A stretch of DNA of 64,000 nt from Methanobacteriota archaeon. GTDB taxonomy: Archaea > Thermoplasmatota > Thermoplasmata > Thermoplasmatales > GCA-001856825. Numbering within the stretch: position 1 is the stretch's first letter; each line of letters opens with the position of its first letter. Location of the stretch: NCBI GenBank assembly GCA_017857235.1, contig JAFMDN010000001.1, forward strand, positions 24,886-88,885. Direction: 5' to 3'. Shown here in pieces: positions 54,366 to 63,465 of this stretch. Below the pieces are notes generated by a model. It was not told where the DNA came from. It was given only the letters and a program-made list of their open reading frames with translations, and made no database searches. Both the position numbers and the translations under genes were made by a program.

Positions 54366-54917
54366 TTAATCTTTATTAGCAATTATAAGATCATAAAAAT
54401 TTTTCCTAACCTTATCTAATTTGGGTTCTATCACGAATTTGCAATATGGATTCCTTCTATTTCTGAAAAAATACATCTTATGGTAGTCCTCAGCTTCGTA
54501 AAAGTTTTTCACGTAATCCACTTCAGTGACTATAGGTTTAATAAAGTATTTCGCCTTCTCTTCCAGAAATTTCTTAGCAGCATCGTAGTCCTCTTTATTA
54601 TATACATAAATTGCGGACCTATATTGCTCACCAATATCATTACCCTGCCTGTTCAGTGAGGTAGGATCATGGATAGCTAGGAATATTTCAAGAAGTTCCC
54701 TTAATGAAATTATATTATCATCGTACTGGATTTTCACAACCTCAGCGTGACCTGTTAATCCGCTGCAAACTTCCCCGTATGTAGGATTATTTTTATGCCC
54801 TCCAGAATATCCTGGTGTTACTTGTATTACGCCCTTTACTTGTGAGAATACTGCCTCTGAACACCAGAAGCATCCCGTTCCAAATATTATTTCCTTATTC
54901 ATTTCTATCAGGAACAA
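54366..54917 (-). CDS. msrA: Peptide methionine sulfoxide reductase MsrA
   Basis: 183 aa (ATG 54902 is an alternative start). Catalytic GTGCFWCSEAVF (Cys near 16), GYSGGHKNNPTY, GHAEVV and SLNRQGNDIGEQYRSAIYV are MsrA signatures. Reduces Met-S-SO. Overlaps the msrB gene by 23 bp, so they are coupled. Confidence 0.93.
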   Translation of the reverse strand: MFLIEMNKEIIFGTGCFWCSEAVFSQVKGVIQVTPGYSGGHKNNPTYGEVCSGLTGHAEVVKIQYDDNIISLRELLEIFLAIHDPTSLNRQGNDIGEQYRSAIYVYNKEDYDAAKKFLEEKAKYFIKPIVTEVDYVKNFYEAEDYHKMYFFRNRRNPYCKFVIEPKLDKVRKNFYDLIIANKD

Positions 54918-55272
54918 ATAATATGGATAAGGAGTTCACGCAATATCTTGTATTCTTTGAAGTAAAACCCTCACCATAAAATATATGACCCAAATGAGCA
55001 CCACAGTTTTTGCATCTTATCTCAGTTCTAATTCCATCCTTATCTGGTAATTTAAGAACTGAGCCTGGAATTTCATCATCAAAACTTGGCCAACCGCAGT
55101 CAGAATGGAATTTATATTCAGACTTGAAAAGTGGTGAATCACACCTCCTGCAGACGTAAATCCCCTTTTCGAAGTGATTATAATATTCGTTTAAAAATGG
55201 GCGTTCGGTTCCACCATAAACAATTATCCTTTCCTCTTCAGGAGTAAGTTTCCTGTAGTATTTCCCTTTCAT
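54895..55272 (-). CDS. msrB: Peptide methionine sulfoxide reductase MsrB
   Basis: 125 aa. Two zinc CxxC pairs (CRRC, CKNC), FHSDCGWPSFDDEI, GAHLGHIF and catalytic RYCVNSLSI. Reduces Met-R-SO. First gene of the msrB-msrA operon, next to the mercury locus; a shared thiol/oxidative stress rationale is inference. Confidence 0.94.
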   Translation of the reverse strand: MKGKYYRKLTPEEERIIVYGGTERPFLNEYYNHFEKGIYVCRRCDSPLFKSEYKFHSDCGWPSFDDEIPGSVLKLPDKDGIRTEIRCKNCGAHLGHIFYGEGFTSKNTRYCVNSLSILFVPDRNE

Positions 55273-55342
55273 TAGTTAGTCAATCTAAATCAGCTTAAAT
55301 CCTATTTGTAGCTTAGATTATTAATTTTATGCGAAAAGTTGA

Positions 55343-56251
<909 letters not shown>

Positions 56252-56437
56252 ATTTTAAGAAAATAATTTAGCATGGAGGTTTTAACCCTTAAACTTGATT
56301 ATATTACATTTTCTTAATTTAAATTTGATGAAGATATAACATGTAAATTTTGCCTTATAATTTTTCCAGGGGAAGATCATTTCAATTTAATTAATGAAAA
56401 TATTAAATAAAAAAATTATAATCAATTTTCTGTCAGA

Positions 56438-56935
56438 TTAGCCCTGCACTATGAAGGTTCCAATATATGGAGTAAACATCCTTGATTGTAAATTCAAGCT
56501 CTGTTGTATTGAGAAGTCTATTATGACGGTCACTGTCTTATGGGCGGGAATATTTATAGGATGATTTATAAAAGCAAATGGAGAACTTAACTTGAAAGAT
56601 ATGTTCCCCATGCCGACAATATTGACAGTAACGCTAGATATGTACAATCTCATCATTGTATATTTCTGTGCACTTAGAGATATGTTTGTTAATAAACTTG
56701 CATTGTTTATTGTTAATCCCAAAATGTTAATGGTTACTGGGCTTGATAAGTTGTAATAAGTCCAGCCGCTTTGATTTCCATGAAGGGCCACTTCGGTGAA
56801 AGTGATATAAACGGCTGATATACCAGGCATAGGTTGATCTGCGACCTTAAGTGCAAGGTTACCATTATTGCTAAACATAAAAGATGCAAAAATTACCCCG
56901 ATTATCAATATTATTACTACTGAAATAATAGCCAA
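56438..56935 (-). CDS. DUF4382-type secreted/membrane-anchored protein, start in doubt
   Basis: 165 aa from TTG 56935. One N-terminal membrane helix (AIISVVIILIIGVIFASFMF) followed by an extracytoplasmic beta-rich domain: LALKVADQPMPGISAVYITFTEV and GWTYYNLSSPVTINIL fit DUF4382. No enzymatic motif. A better start, ATG 56951, precedes a run of nine A and is one base out of frame; with eight A it would read MGKKTLAIIS into this protein. Confidence 0.7.
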   Translation of the reverse strand: MAIISVVIILIIGVIFASFMFSNNGNLALKVADQPMPGISAVYITFTEVALHGNQSGWTYYNLSSPVTINILGLTINNASLLTNISLSAQKYTMMRLYISSVTVNIVGMGNISFKLSSPFAFINHPINIPAHKTVTVIIDFSIQQSLNLQSRMFTPYIGTFIVQG

Positions 56936-57018
56936 AGTTTTTTTTTCCCATTATTCAAAAATAATCATATGTTATTTAATTGATTTGATACAATTTTCAA
57001 ATTTTAACTTTGGTGCAT

Positions 57019-57041
57019 TTAACAAATTGTACATTTGTTAA
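57019..57041. promoter_or_regulatory. Near-perfect palindrome upstream of the chorismate mutase promoter
   Basis: TTAACAAAT (57019-57027) and ATTTGTTAA (57033-57041) are exact 9-bp inverted arms with a 5-base spacer. A TATA box TTTAAATA (57050-57057) follows at once, about 25 bp before ATG 57078. The position directly upstream of BRE/TATA fits an activator or repressor of aromatic amino acid genes (inference). Confidence 0.55.
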
Positions 57042-57077
57042 CAGAAGCCTTTAAATAGCGCTTCCTATCTCCATCTT

Positions 57078-57125
57078 ATGGCCGATAAAATGAGAGATGA
57101 TTTACTTTATAGAGGCACAGCTTGA
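57078..57125 (+). other. Short leaderless ORF overlapping the chorismate mutase start
   Basis: ATG 57078 lies at the expected transcription start for the TATA at 57050-57057. It opens a 15-codon frame (MADKMRDDLLYRGTA, stop 57125) in a different frame from the mutase gene, whose first ATG is 57097. It may be a leader peptide, or the true N-terminus of the mutase broken by a 1-base shift. Confidence 0.35.
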
Positions 57126-57705
57126 ACTTAATAAACTTAGAGAGCAAATGTTAATAAATACCCGCGAAGTCATTAATGTTTTAAACAAGAGAAAGGAACT
57201 TTCTCAGTCTATTGGCAGATTGAAATCTATACTTGGTATAGATGTCAGGGATTACCAAAGGGAAAGAGAAGTACTTAATAATCTAGAATTTGATGATGTA
57301 ACTTCAAGAGCCATTGTTAATCTTCTATTTGAGTTATCAATTCAGAGCCAAAGACCTTTAATTTCAAGTATCAAATGGAAAGAACTTAGGGTTTTAGGGA
57401 AGGAATTTAATATCTTGACCGGTTCCTCTGATTTTGTCCTGATAATGGCTGGATTGATTGCAAGTAAACCAGGAGGAGTCGTTTACACCCTGAATCCATT
57501 GCCCAATATGCTTGAACTCGGATTGATATTGGGTGGTTCTCATATAATCAATTCAGAAGCAGAGAGTTCAGCAATCCGCATTTATTACAATAAGAAAATA
57601 TTACATGATAATGCTTTTATATTTGATGATCCAAAAGGTTCATATTTCGGGGTTCCGGCTGATTCACTAAAATTTTTCGGAAAAATGGATGTTGCCATTA
57701 TATGA
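57097..57705 (+). CDS. Chorismate mutase domain protein with unknown C-terminal domain
   Basis: 202 aa. Residues about 8-90 match AroQ chorismate mutase (LNKLREQM, VLNKRKELSQSIGRLKSILG, then an REREVL segment), converting chorismate to prephenate. Residues about 95-202 (GKEFNILTGSSDFVLIMAGLIASK, then NPLPNMLELGLILGG) are unlike prephenate dehydratase or dehydrogenase and I cannot name them. Overlaps the prephenate dehydrogenase gene by ATGA. Start is uncertain (see the short leaderless ORF). Confidence 0.7.
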   Translation: MIYFIEAQLELNKLREQMLINTREVINVLNKRKELSQSIGRLKSILGIDVRDYQREREVLNNLEFDDVTSRAIVNLLFELSIQSQRPLISSIKWKELRVLGKEFNILTGSSDFVLIMAGLIASKPGGVVYTLNPLPNMLELGLILGGSHIINSEAESSAIRIYYNKKILHDNAFIFDDPKGSYFGVPADSLKFFGKMDVAII

Positions 57706-58328
57706 TAGTATCAATAATAGGCTCGGATGGAAGATTAGGAACTTCTTTGAAGAAAGTAATGAATAATAGACTTGATTACGTTTATTGCAATTCGAAGCAT
57801 TGTGATGAGGATGCAATAATGGAATCAGATGTATCCGTATTGGCAGTTCCAATAACTGAAACTATTAAAATACTTGACAGATATTACACAAAAAAATTGA
57901 TTATTGAAACGTGCTCGGTTAAAACACCTTTTAGAAAATATAAAGGACATTTTATTTCAATACACCCGCTCTTTGGCCCACTATCATATGAAAAACGCAA
58001 GAAAATTTTGGTAATAAAGGATCTAAGCATCCCTAATTATGGAAGTGTTTTGGAAGAGCTCTTTCCTAGCTACGAATTTCTTGAAATGGATTTAGAAGAA
58101 CATGATAAAATTATGGCAATAGCCCAAGCTATACCGTATCTTTTATCCCTATCTGTTAATGTACCTGAGATAAATATTGATATGAATTCATATAATGCCC
58201 TGAAGACATTGATAAATCTTAGAGAAAATGAAAACCCTGAAGTGATGAGAGATTCAATACAATTAAATCCATTTGCAAAGCCATTAATAAGGAAACTACT
58301 TGAGAATATTTCACAATTTGAAAAATAA
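57702..58328 (+). CDS. Prephenate dehydrogenase (TyrA-like), short form
   Basis: 208 aa. Dinucleotide-binding IIGSDGRLGTSL (residues 5-16, Ser/Asp variants of GxGxxG), SVLAVPIT, and ISIHPLFGP with the catalytic His. Oxidatively decarboxylates prephenate to 4-hydroxyphenylpyruvate for tyrosine. Shorter than usual (about 270-370 aa), with the C-terminal helical domain reduced. Follows the mutase, which supplies its substrate. Confidence 0.8.
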   Translation: MIVSIIGSDGRLGTSLKKVMNNRLDYVYCNSKHCDEDAIMESDVSVLAVPITETIKILDRYYTKKLIIETCSVKTPFRKYKGHFISIHPLFGPLSYEKRKKILVIKDLSIPNYGSVLEELFPSYEFLEMDLEEHDKIMAIAQAIPYLLSLSVNVPEINIDMNSYNALKTLINLRENENPEVMRDSIQLNPFAKPLIRKLLENISQFEK

Positions 58329-58358
58329 ATTTCCGGTGACAATAATTTAACAGAGGTA

Positions 58359-58691
58359 GTGAGAATAAACTTTATTAATGCGGAACCATGGAACAGAATG
58401 GCAAACCTTAATTATTGTGCTTTCAAGGAATATATAATGAAAGATTGCTCTTGATCCTCTAACATTTATAGTATCTTTCGCAACATGAGAATATCGAGGA
58501 AGAGATCTCTTGTAGATTATCCATTTGTAATAATGAAGAGTGAATTCCACTTCTCACACACTTTAGTCACACCTTTCAGAACAGTGAGAATGAAATTCGT
58601 GTTTTCTCGCATCTATTATAATCTGTTTGCACTGGGTCAACTAAAACAGAGAGTAAACTATCGAAATTTTAACAAAAAATTGAGAAAATAA
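58359..58691 (+). pseudogene. Transposase C-terminal remnant (IS1182/IS4-like)
   Basis: From GTG 58359 one frame runs to 58691 with a single in-frame TGA near 58452. The segment RISRKRSLVDYPFVIMKSEF, then FRTVRMKFVFSRIYYNLF resembles the VEHPFGxxK...G...VRxEFxLxxxxYN ending of DDE transposases; upstream YCAFKEYIMKDC is like the cysteine cluster before it. No N-terminal half and no clear terminal repeat. IS family tentative. Confidence 0.5.
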
Positions 58692-58815
58692 GATGGGGAA
58701 ATAGGATTCGTTTGTTTATTTGGCTGAATTGACGATAGAACTATGGTAAAACTAAATAGTTTGGTATAACTTAATCAAAATTCTCTGGATTTTAGAAATC
58801 CTCAATATTGTCTAG

Positions 58816-58831
58816 CAATATTTAAATATTG
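58816..58831. promoter_or_regulatory. 16-bp perfect palindrome spanning the TATA box of the acyl-CoA synthetase
   Basis: CAATATTTAAATATTG (58816-58831) is its own reverse complement. Its core TTTAAATA is the likely TATA box, about 32 bp before ATG 58858. Two further CAATATT copies flank it (58803-58809 and 58838-58844, the latter within CCAATATTAT). A protein bound here would block TBP, so a substrate-responsive repressor is likely (inference). Confidence 0.55.
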
Positions 58832-58857
58832 AAAATCCAATATTATACATTAGTGGT

Positions 58858-60417
58858 ATGATGTCCAAAGAAATCGGCTTAACTTTGGATAGGCTTTTTT
58901 ATAGAACTCTCATGGTTAACCCTGATGAAAAAATAATTTATAAAGATACTTATTTGACATATAAAGATTTTTTTAAAAATTCGGTTAAAATAGCAAATTC
59001 ATTGAACGAATCGGGATTTAAAAACATAAACATAGGAATAATGGATTGGAATACAATTGAATACGCCGAGCTTTTATATGCCATCCCATTTTCGGGTAAT
59101 GTTGCACATCCGATAAATATTAGATTACCTCCTGAAAATCTAATCAAAACGATAATTGAAGCTAAGGATTCTGTTATTTTCTTTTCAAAAGATATGATAC
59201 CTTTAATAGAGAAAATAAAAAATTTAGACATTATTCCCAAGAAAAATCTATTTTATATAGGTAGTGAAGCAAACGGATATAACAATTTCCTTGATCTTTT
59301 AAATAACTCAAATGAAAAACTAAATTTGAATATAAATGAAAATGATCCAATTATGATATTATTTACTTCAGGAACAACAGGTACTCCAAAAGGAGTAAAA
59401 TATACTTCAAGAGAGATGATACTAAGTATATGGTCCATGTTAACACAACTTTCTGCATTTGAAGGGAATTCCAGATTGTCATCAAAAGATGTTGTTTTTT
59501 CATTGATACCGTTTTATCATTTAATTTCTTGGGGATCATTATATATTTCAACATTATTGGGAGCTAAATATGTGATGGATGGAAAATTTGATACAGAAAG
59601 TATATTGAATGCAATAAAAGATAATAAAGTAACATGGATGGCAATGGTTCCAACAATGCTATATCAACTATTATCCTCAAAAAATGCGGATATTATGAAT
59701 GGAATGAAAATATTAATTGGAGGTTCTGTGATACCATCAGGCTTGGTAAAAATGGCAATGCAGCATAATATTGAATTAACTTCAATTTATGGTTTTACAG
59801 ATGGTCTTGGAGCAGGGATAGGCACACTAAAACAAAAAGGAAGTAGAACTAAAGAAGAAGAATATTATGATTCAACTGCTTTTTTCACGCCACTACCACT
59901 TACTGAATATTATTTTGATGAAAGTAAAGGTGGAGAAATTTATTTTAGAGCTCCTTGGTTACCTAATGAATATTTTAATTTGCCAAAAGAGGAGTCAGAT
60001 AAAGCATATACAAAAGATGGATGGTTTCTACCTGGTGATGCCGGATCAATAGAGAAGGACGGTAAAATCAAGATTATAGATAGAACTAAAGACCTTATTA
60101 AGAGTGGTGGTGAATTTATACCATCAATGAAGTTAGAAGATTTAATTTCTGAATTAGAATCTGTTGAGCTTGTTGCAGTTGTTGGTAAAAATAACCCACA
60201 ATGGATAGAAAGGCCATGGGCATTTGTAAAATTAAAAAAAGGAAAGAATTTCAATGAAAAAGATGCGCGTGAGCATTTAGAAGAATATGTTAAAAAAGGA
60301 ATAATAGAAAAATGGTGGATACCAGACAAATTTATCATTATTGATGATATGCCATTAACGGGTACTGGAAAAATAGATAAAAAAGTATTAAAAGATAAAA
60401 TTAACAACTCAGAATGA
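58858..60417 (+). CDS. Acyl-CoA synthetase (AMP-forming, fatty-acid type)
   Basis: 519 aa. ATP/AMP motif LFTSGTTGTPKGVKYTSRE (about residues 166-184), ELTSIYGFTDGLG, LPGDAGSIEKDGKIKIIDRTKDLIKSGGEFI and the C-terminal lysine in LTGTGKIDKK. Activates a carboxylic acid to acyl-CoA. Convergent with an acyl-CoA dehydrogenase, hinting at fatty acid use. It is notably AT-richer than its neighbours (16 G+C in the 60 bases from 59221), suggesting transfer. Confidence 0.88.
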   Translation: MMSKEIGLTLDRLFYRTLMVNPDEKIIYKDTYLTYKDFFKNSVKIANSLNESGFKNINIGIMDWNTIEYAELLYAIPFSGNVAHPINIRLPPENLIKTIIEAKDSVIFFSKDMIPLIEKIKNLDIIPKKNLFYIGSEANGYNNFLDLLNNSNEKLNLNINENDPIMILFTSGTTGTPKGVKYTSREMILSIWSMLTQLSAFEGNSRLSSKDVVFSLIPFYHLISWGSLYISTLLGAKYVMDGKFDTESILNAIKDNKVTWMAMVPTMLYQLLSSKNADIMNGMKILIGGSVIPSGLVKMAMQHNIELTSIYGFTDGLGAGIGTLKQKGSRTKEEEYYDSTAFFTPLPLTEYYFDESKGGEIYFRAPWLPNEYFNLPKEESDKAYTKDGWFLPGDAGSIEKDGKIKIIDRTKDLIKSGGEFIPSMKLEDLISELESVELVAVVGKNNPQWIERPWAFVKLKKGKNFNEKDAREHLEEYVKKGIIEKWWIPDKFIIIDDMPLTGTGKIDKKVLKDKINNSE

Positions 60418-60420
60418 TTT

Positions 60421-61683
60421 TTACTTGTAAACTTTTTCTTCAACAAGATTAAAATCAAGTGCATCCAGTTGAATATTTCTCTTTGTAGAGAAATAACTGG
60501 GATCCTTCATTTCTTTTATGAATTCATGCTGTATAATCATTTTCATAACCTCATTTGAACCTGTCCAGATCATACCCAATCTTGAATCTCTCAGCAATCT
60601 CTCAATCGGATATATTGTAGTGTATCCTATGCCTCCCATTATCTGCATTGCATCATTAACTACCTTCCACATTACTTCAGTTGAATTCAGTTTAGCCATT
60701 GATATCAATTTCCTTGCGTAAGACAGAGGTATTTTTCCCTTTTCCAGAAGGTCTGCCGCCTTGCTTGCGGTATACACAAGTGACATAGCTTGTTCAATTT
60801 CCGTCACAGATTCCGCGATTTTAAAATTAATACCCTCATGTTCCACAAGCTTACCCCCGAAGGCCTCCCTCTTCATGGCATAATCTGTAGCAACCTCTAT
60901 TGCTGCAAGTGCAACTCCTACTGAACCGGCGGCAGTAGTGAGCCTTTCCGGTACCATCATGATGTTGAAAACGTCGTACCCTCCATTTACCTCTCCGATC
61001 ACATTTTCCTCCCCAAGTTGCACGTCCTTGTAAACGATTCTTGCTGTTCCTCCGCCTTTGTTTCCAAGCAAACCATATATTGTTTCCGTTTTCAACCCTG
61101 GACTATCCCTGTCGACGATAAACGCTGTTATCCCCTTCGTTATGGGTTTAGCGTTAGGATCTGTTATTGCGTAAGTCACAAAGAAGTCTGCACCACTCCC
61201 CCCGACAACGAACCTCTTCTGACCATTCAGGATGAACTTTGATCCCTGCCTCGTTGCCCTTGTTCTCATCATTCCGAACAAATCGGATCCTCCTGTTGGT
61301 TCAGTAATGGCCTCAGCGCCGTATCTGTTTCCTGATGTAATCCCTTTGAGGTATTTTTCCTTCTGATATTCCGTCCCAAATTTGTTGATTGGTTCCCCTA
61401 CTATTGATCCTAGGGAATACATACAGCTCAGCGTGAACCCGAGGTATCCCATTTCTTCAACTGCTGCCATCTCAGCCACCCAGGATGCGTTTCTGCCGCC
61501 ATATTTTTCTGGAAACCTCAATCCTACGATCCTGTTTTCAGTTATGATCTTAATGAATTCCCTAGGAAATTTTACTTCTTCCCTCTCTAATTTCCTTATT
61601 AAATCACCGGGGACATCCTTCACAACTTTCCTGACTTGGTATTTTATTTCCCTCTCCTTTTCATCCAGCAGAAAATCCTCCAT
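60421..61683 (-). CDS. Acyl-CoA dehydrogenase
   Basis: 420 aa. Signatures GAEAITEPTGGSDLFGMMRTRA, KRFVVGGSGADFFVTYA, REAFGGKLVEHEGI and QIMGGIGYTTIYPIERLLRDSRLG with the GSNEVM ending. FAD enzyme oxidising acyl-CoA to enoyl-CoA. Its stop is 4 bp from that of the convergent synthetase. It is GC-richer than the synthetase (26 G+C in the 60 bases from 61021). Electron acceptor (ETF) genes are not nearby. Confidence 0.9.
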   Translation of the reverse strand: MEDFLLDEKEREIKYQVRKVVKDVPGDLIRKLEREEVKFPREFIKIITENRIVGLRFPEKYGGRNASWVAEMAAVEEMGYLGFTLSCMYSLGSIVGEPINKFGTEYQKEKYLKGITSGNRYGAEAITEPTGGSDLFGMMRTRATRQGSKFILNGQKRFVVGGSGADFFVTYAITDPNAKPITKGITAFIVDRDSPGLKTETIYGLLGNKGGGTARIVYKDVQLGEENVIGEVNGGYDVFNIMMVPERLTTAAGSVGVALAAIEVATDYAMKREAFGGKLVEHEGINFKIAESVTEIEQAMSLVYTASKAADLLEKGKIPLSYARKLISMAKLNSTEVMWKVVNDAMQIMGGIGYTTIYPIERLLRDSRLGMIWTGSNEVMKMIIQHEFIKEMKDPSYFSTKRNIQLDALDFNLVEEKVYK

Positions 61684-61751
61684 CTCTAATCACTATATGA
61701 CTTTATGGGTATCATATATAAGAATATAGCTCATCCGATTTTTGTATGGGT

Positions 61752-62349
61752 TTATGGATAGAGCTGCAAATTACCACACCTGAAATATATTGCAGCTTTA
61801 AGGTGTTCCCTATTTCTGTAACCGAAAGCCATCTTCTCTATAAGTAAAATCTTTAAATTGATTCATTCAGCCCTTGCATTTGTTATATAGTGTGTGAAAT
61901 AGTTCAGTATCTTTTCGATGTGAACTCTCATCATTCTTGCAACATCCTTCATTGCATCCACTCATGAATGCATGACCCATCAATATGAGCTTTGCCAGTA
62001 TTTTTACCTTCATCCATGGATAAAGAACTCCACAGATTGCGGTTATTCTAATTCATTCAATATGCCTCTCCTCTTAGCAAATCAGATCGTTTCAGTTCAT
62101 TGAATCTTTCCCTGTATTTCTCAGGGGGGTTATCTGATCATTATAGCCACTTGTATCTTGTTCTGTTAAGTTCAATTAAGCCCTTATTTTTCAGTTTTTT
62201 TTGTTTTCATACTTCCTTGTTTTATCAACAACCTCATTGATATGCTTCATTACATAAAATCTGTTAAAGACAATTTTTGTAAGTGGCAATTGAATATTCC
62301 CAAAAATGGCATAATAAAATTCCCCGCTTGTATTTAAAATTTCAATCAT
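61752..62349 (-). pseudogene. Decayed ISL3-like transposase
   Basis: On the minus strand, fragments in shifting frames match ISL3-type DDE transposases: NRFYVMKHINEVVDKTRKYE (near 62240), then NPPEKYRERFNELKRSDLL (near 62110), and the C-terminal NARAE(stop)INLKILLIEKMAFGYRN ending at 61752. Several stops and frameshifts show it is dead. The N-terminal half is missing. Confidence 0.7.
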
Positions 62350-62585
62350 CCTTTTTCACCACCCCTGAATCTTGGAAGAGAATTCCTCATCCAATCCTTC
62401 AATCCATATGATTCTCCCCTTATATTCACAACAGAGGAGTGATTGAGAATCTTGTCAAGAACTAGGGAAACCATCACCTAGTCTCCTAATACCCCTTCCC
62501 ACTTAGAAAATGATTTGTTGCTTCTGAATATTGTTTCCCTATTCTCATACCTTGATGAGACGAACAAGAATAAGAGATATAATTC
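62346..62585 (-). pseudogene. IstB (IS21 helper ATPase) C-terminal fragment
   Basis: Minus-strand frame with one internal TAG: VSSRYENRETIFRSNKSFSKW, EGVLGD(stop)VMVSLVLDKILNHSSVVNIRGESY matches the IstB ending (SxRYExxxTIxTSNxxFxxWxxxLGDxxxxxxxLDRLLHxxxxxxIxGxSYR). N-terminal Walker region is absent. It abuts the ISL3 remnant, so one element probably inserted into another. Confidence 0.7.
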
Positions 62586-63330
62586 ATTATTTTATAAATC
62601 AAATGATTAAATAATCTTCCCTTGGAAGGTCAGGGGATATCACCCTAAATTTGAAAGAAAAATTCTTCCAGATGAGCGTTTTGAGAGGATACGAAGATAA
62701 GGACGGAAAATTACACTACCTGATACCTTATCTCGCAAAATGGATAGAAGATCAAGTAACGAAAAATATACGATTTTATCGATTTTGAACCATGGTATCT
62801 ATCTGAGAGAGAAAAAGCGAACTGAAAAATTCCTTTACTTTCATGAGATATTACAGGGATTCTCATTGATGACTGTTAAAGGCTCTCATCCAATTCAAAA
62901 ATGTGTTGATTTATTGAGTTTTCGGAGGTATCACTTTCAAAAGTTAATAATATATTACCCTATTTATTATCTCTAAAAAGTGACCTTTATTTTTCCAATT
63001 AAAAGTGAATTTAGAGAATGGTTTTGAGGTGCGAAATCCTGATAAAAAGCCAAGACCTATGAACTGCTAATACACAAAAACAGATATGTCAGTTTTTTCA
63101 CTTTCTCCGGATCCTTTGATATTTCTCGGCAGATAGGCCAAATAGCGCTAACTTGGCAATCTCCAGTACTGTCTCTGTTAACTCTTTAGAGAGGGTTGTC
63201 AGTAATATTATAATGCGAGATTAACAATTTTACTTAATTAATTAACATAATTTTATATTAATGATAATCCCTCACGGAGTATATAAATAAACATGAAAAT
63301 CAATGATAAGGATTTATACCAATCAAAAGA
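62586..63330. other. Gene-poor stretch with unassigned decayed ORF pieces
   Basis: No credible intact gene. A minus-strand fragment (63098-63196) encodes LTETVLEIAKLALFGLSAEK and more before a stop and looks protein-coding in origin, perhaps another transposon remnant. A plus-strand open frame at 62740-62976 has no recognisable family and is probably debris too. Confidence 0.35.
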
Positions 63331-63404
63331 GGCCGGGACCGGGATTTGAACCCGGGTCCGGGGATCCACAGTCCCCAAGGATACACCGCTACCCCATCCC
63401 GGCC
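63331..63404 (-). tRNA. tRNA-His (GTG)
   Basis: 74 nt including the encoded extra G(-1) paired with C73, specific for tRNA-His. Minus strand starts GGCCGGGATGGGGTAGC; anticodon GTG at 63367-63369 in stem GGGGA/TCCCC; T-arm CCGGGTTCAAATCCCGG. No encoded CCA, no intron. Confidence 0.95.
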
Positions 63405-63465
63405 ATACTTCTATCCCTCATAAATATCTAATAAAAATATTTACTGTTTAAATCATTATTGCTCC

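Noticed and set aside
59940-60464. 174-codon minus-strand open frame across the end of the acyl-CoA synthetase.
   Set aside because: Antisense shadow; Ser/Ile-rich composition typical of reverse-strand reading.
62740-62976. 78-codon plus-strand frame in the IS debris zone.
   Set aside because: No family resemblance and no promoter signal; probably chance or remnant.
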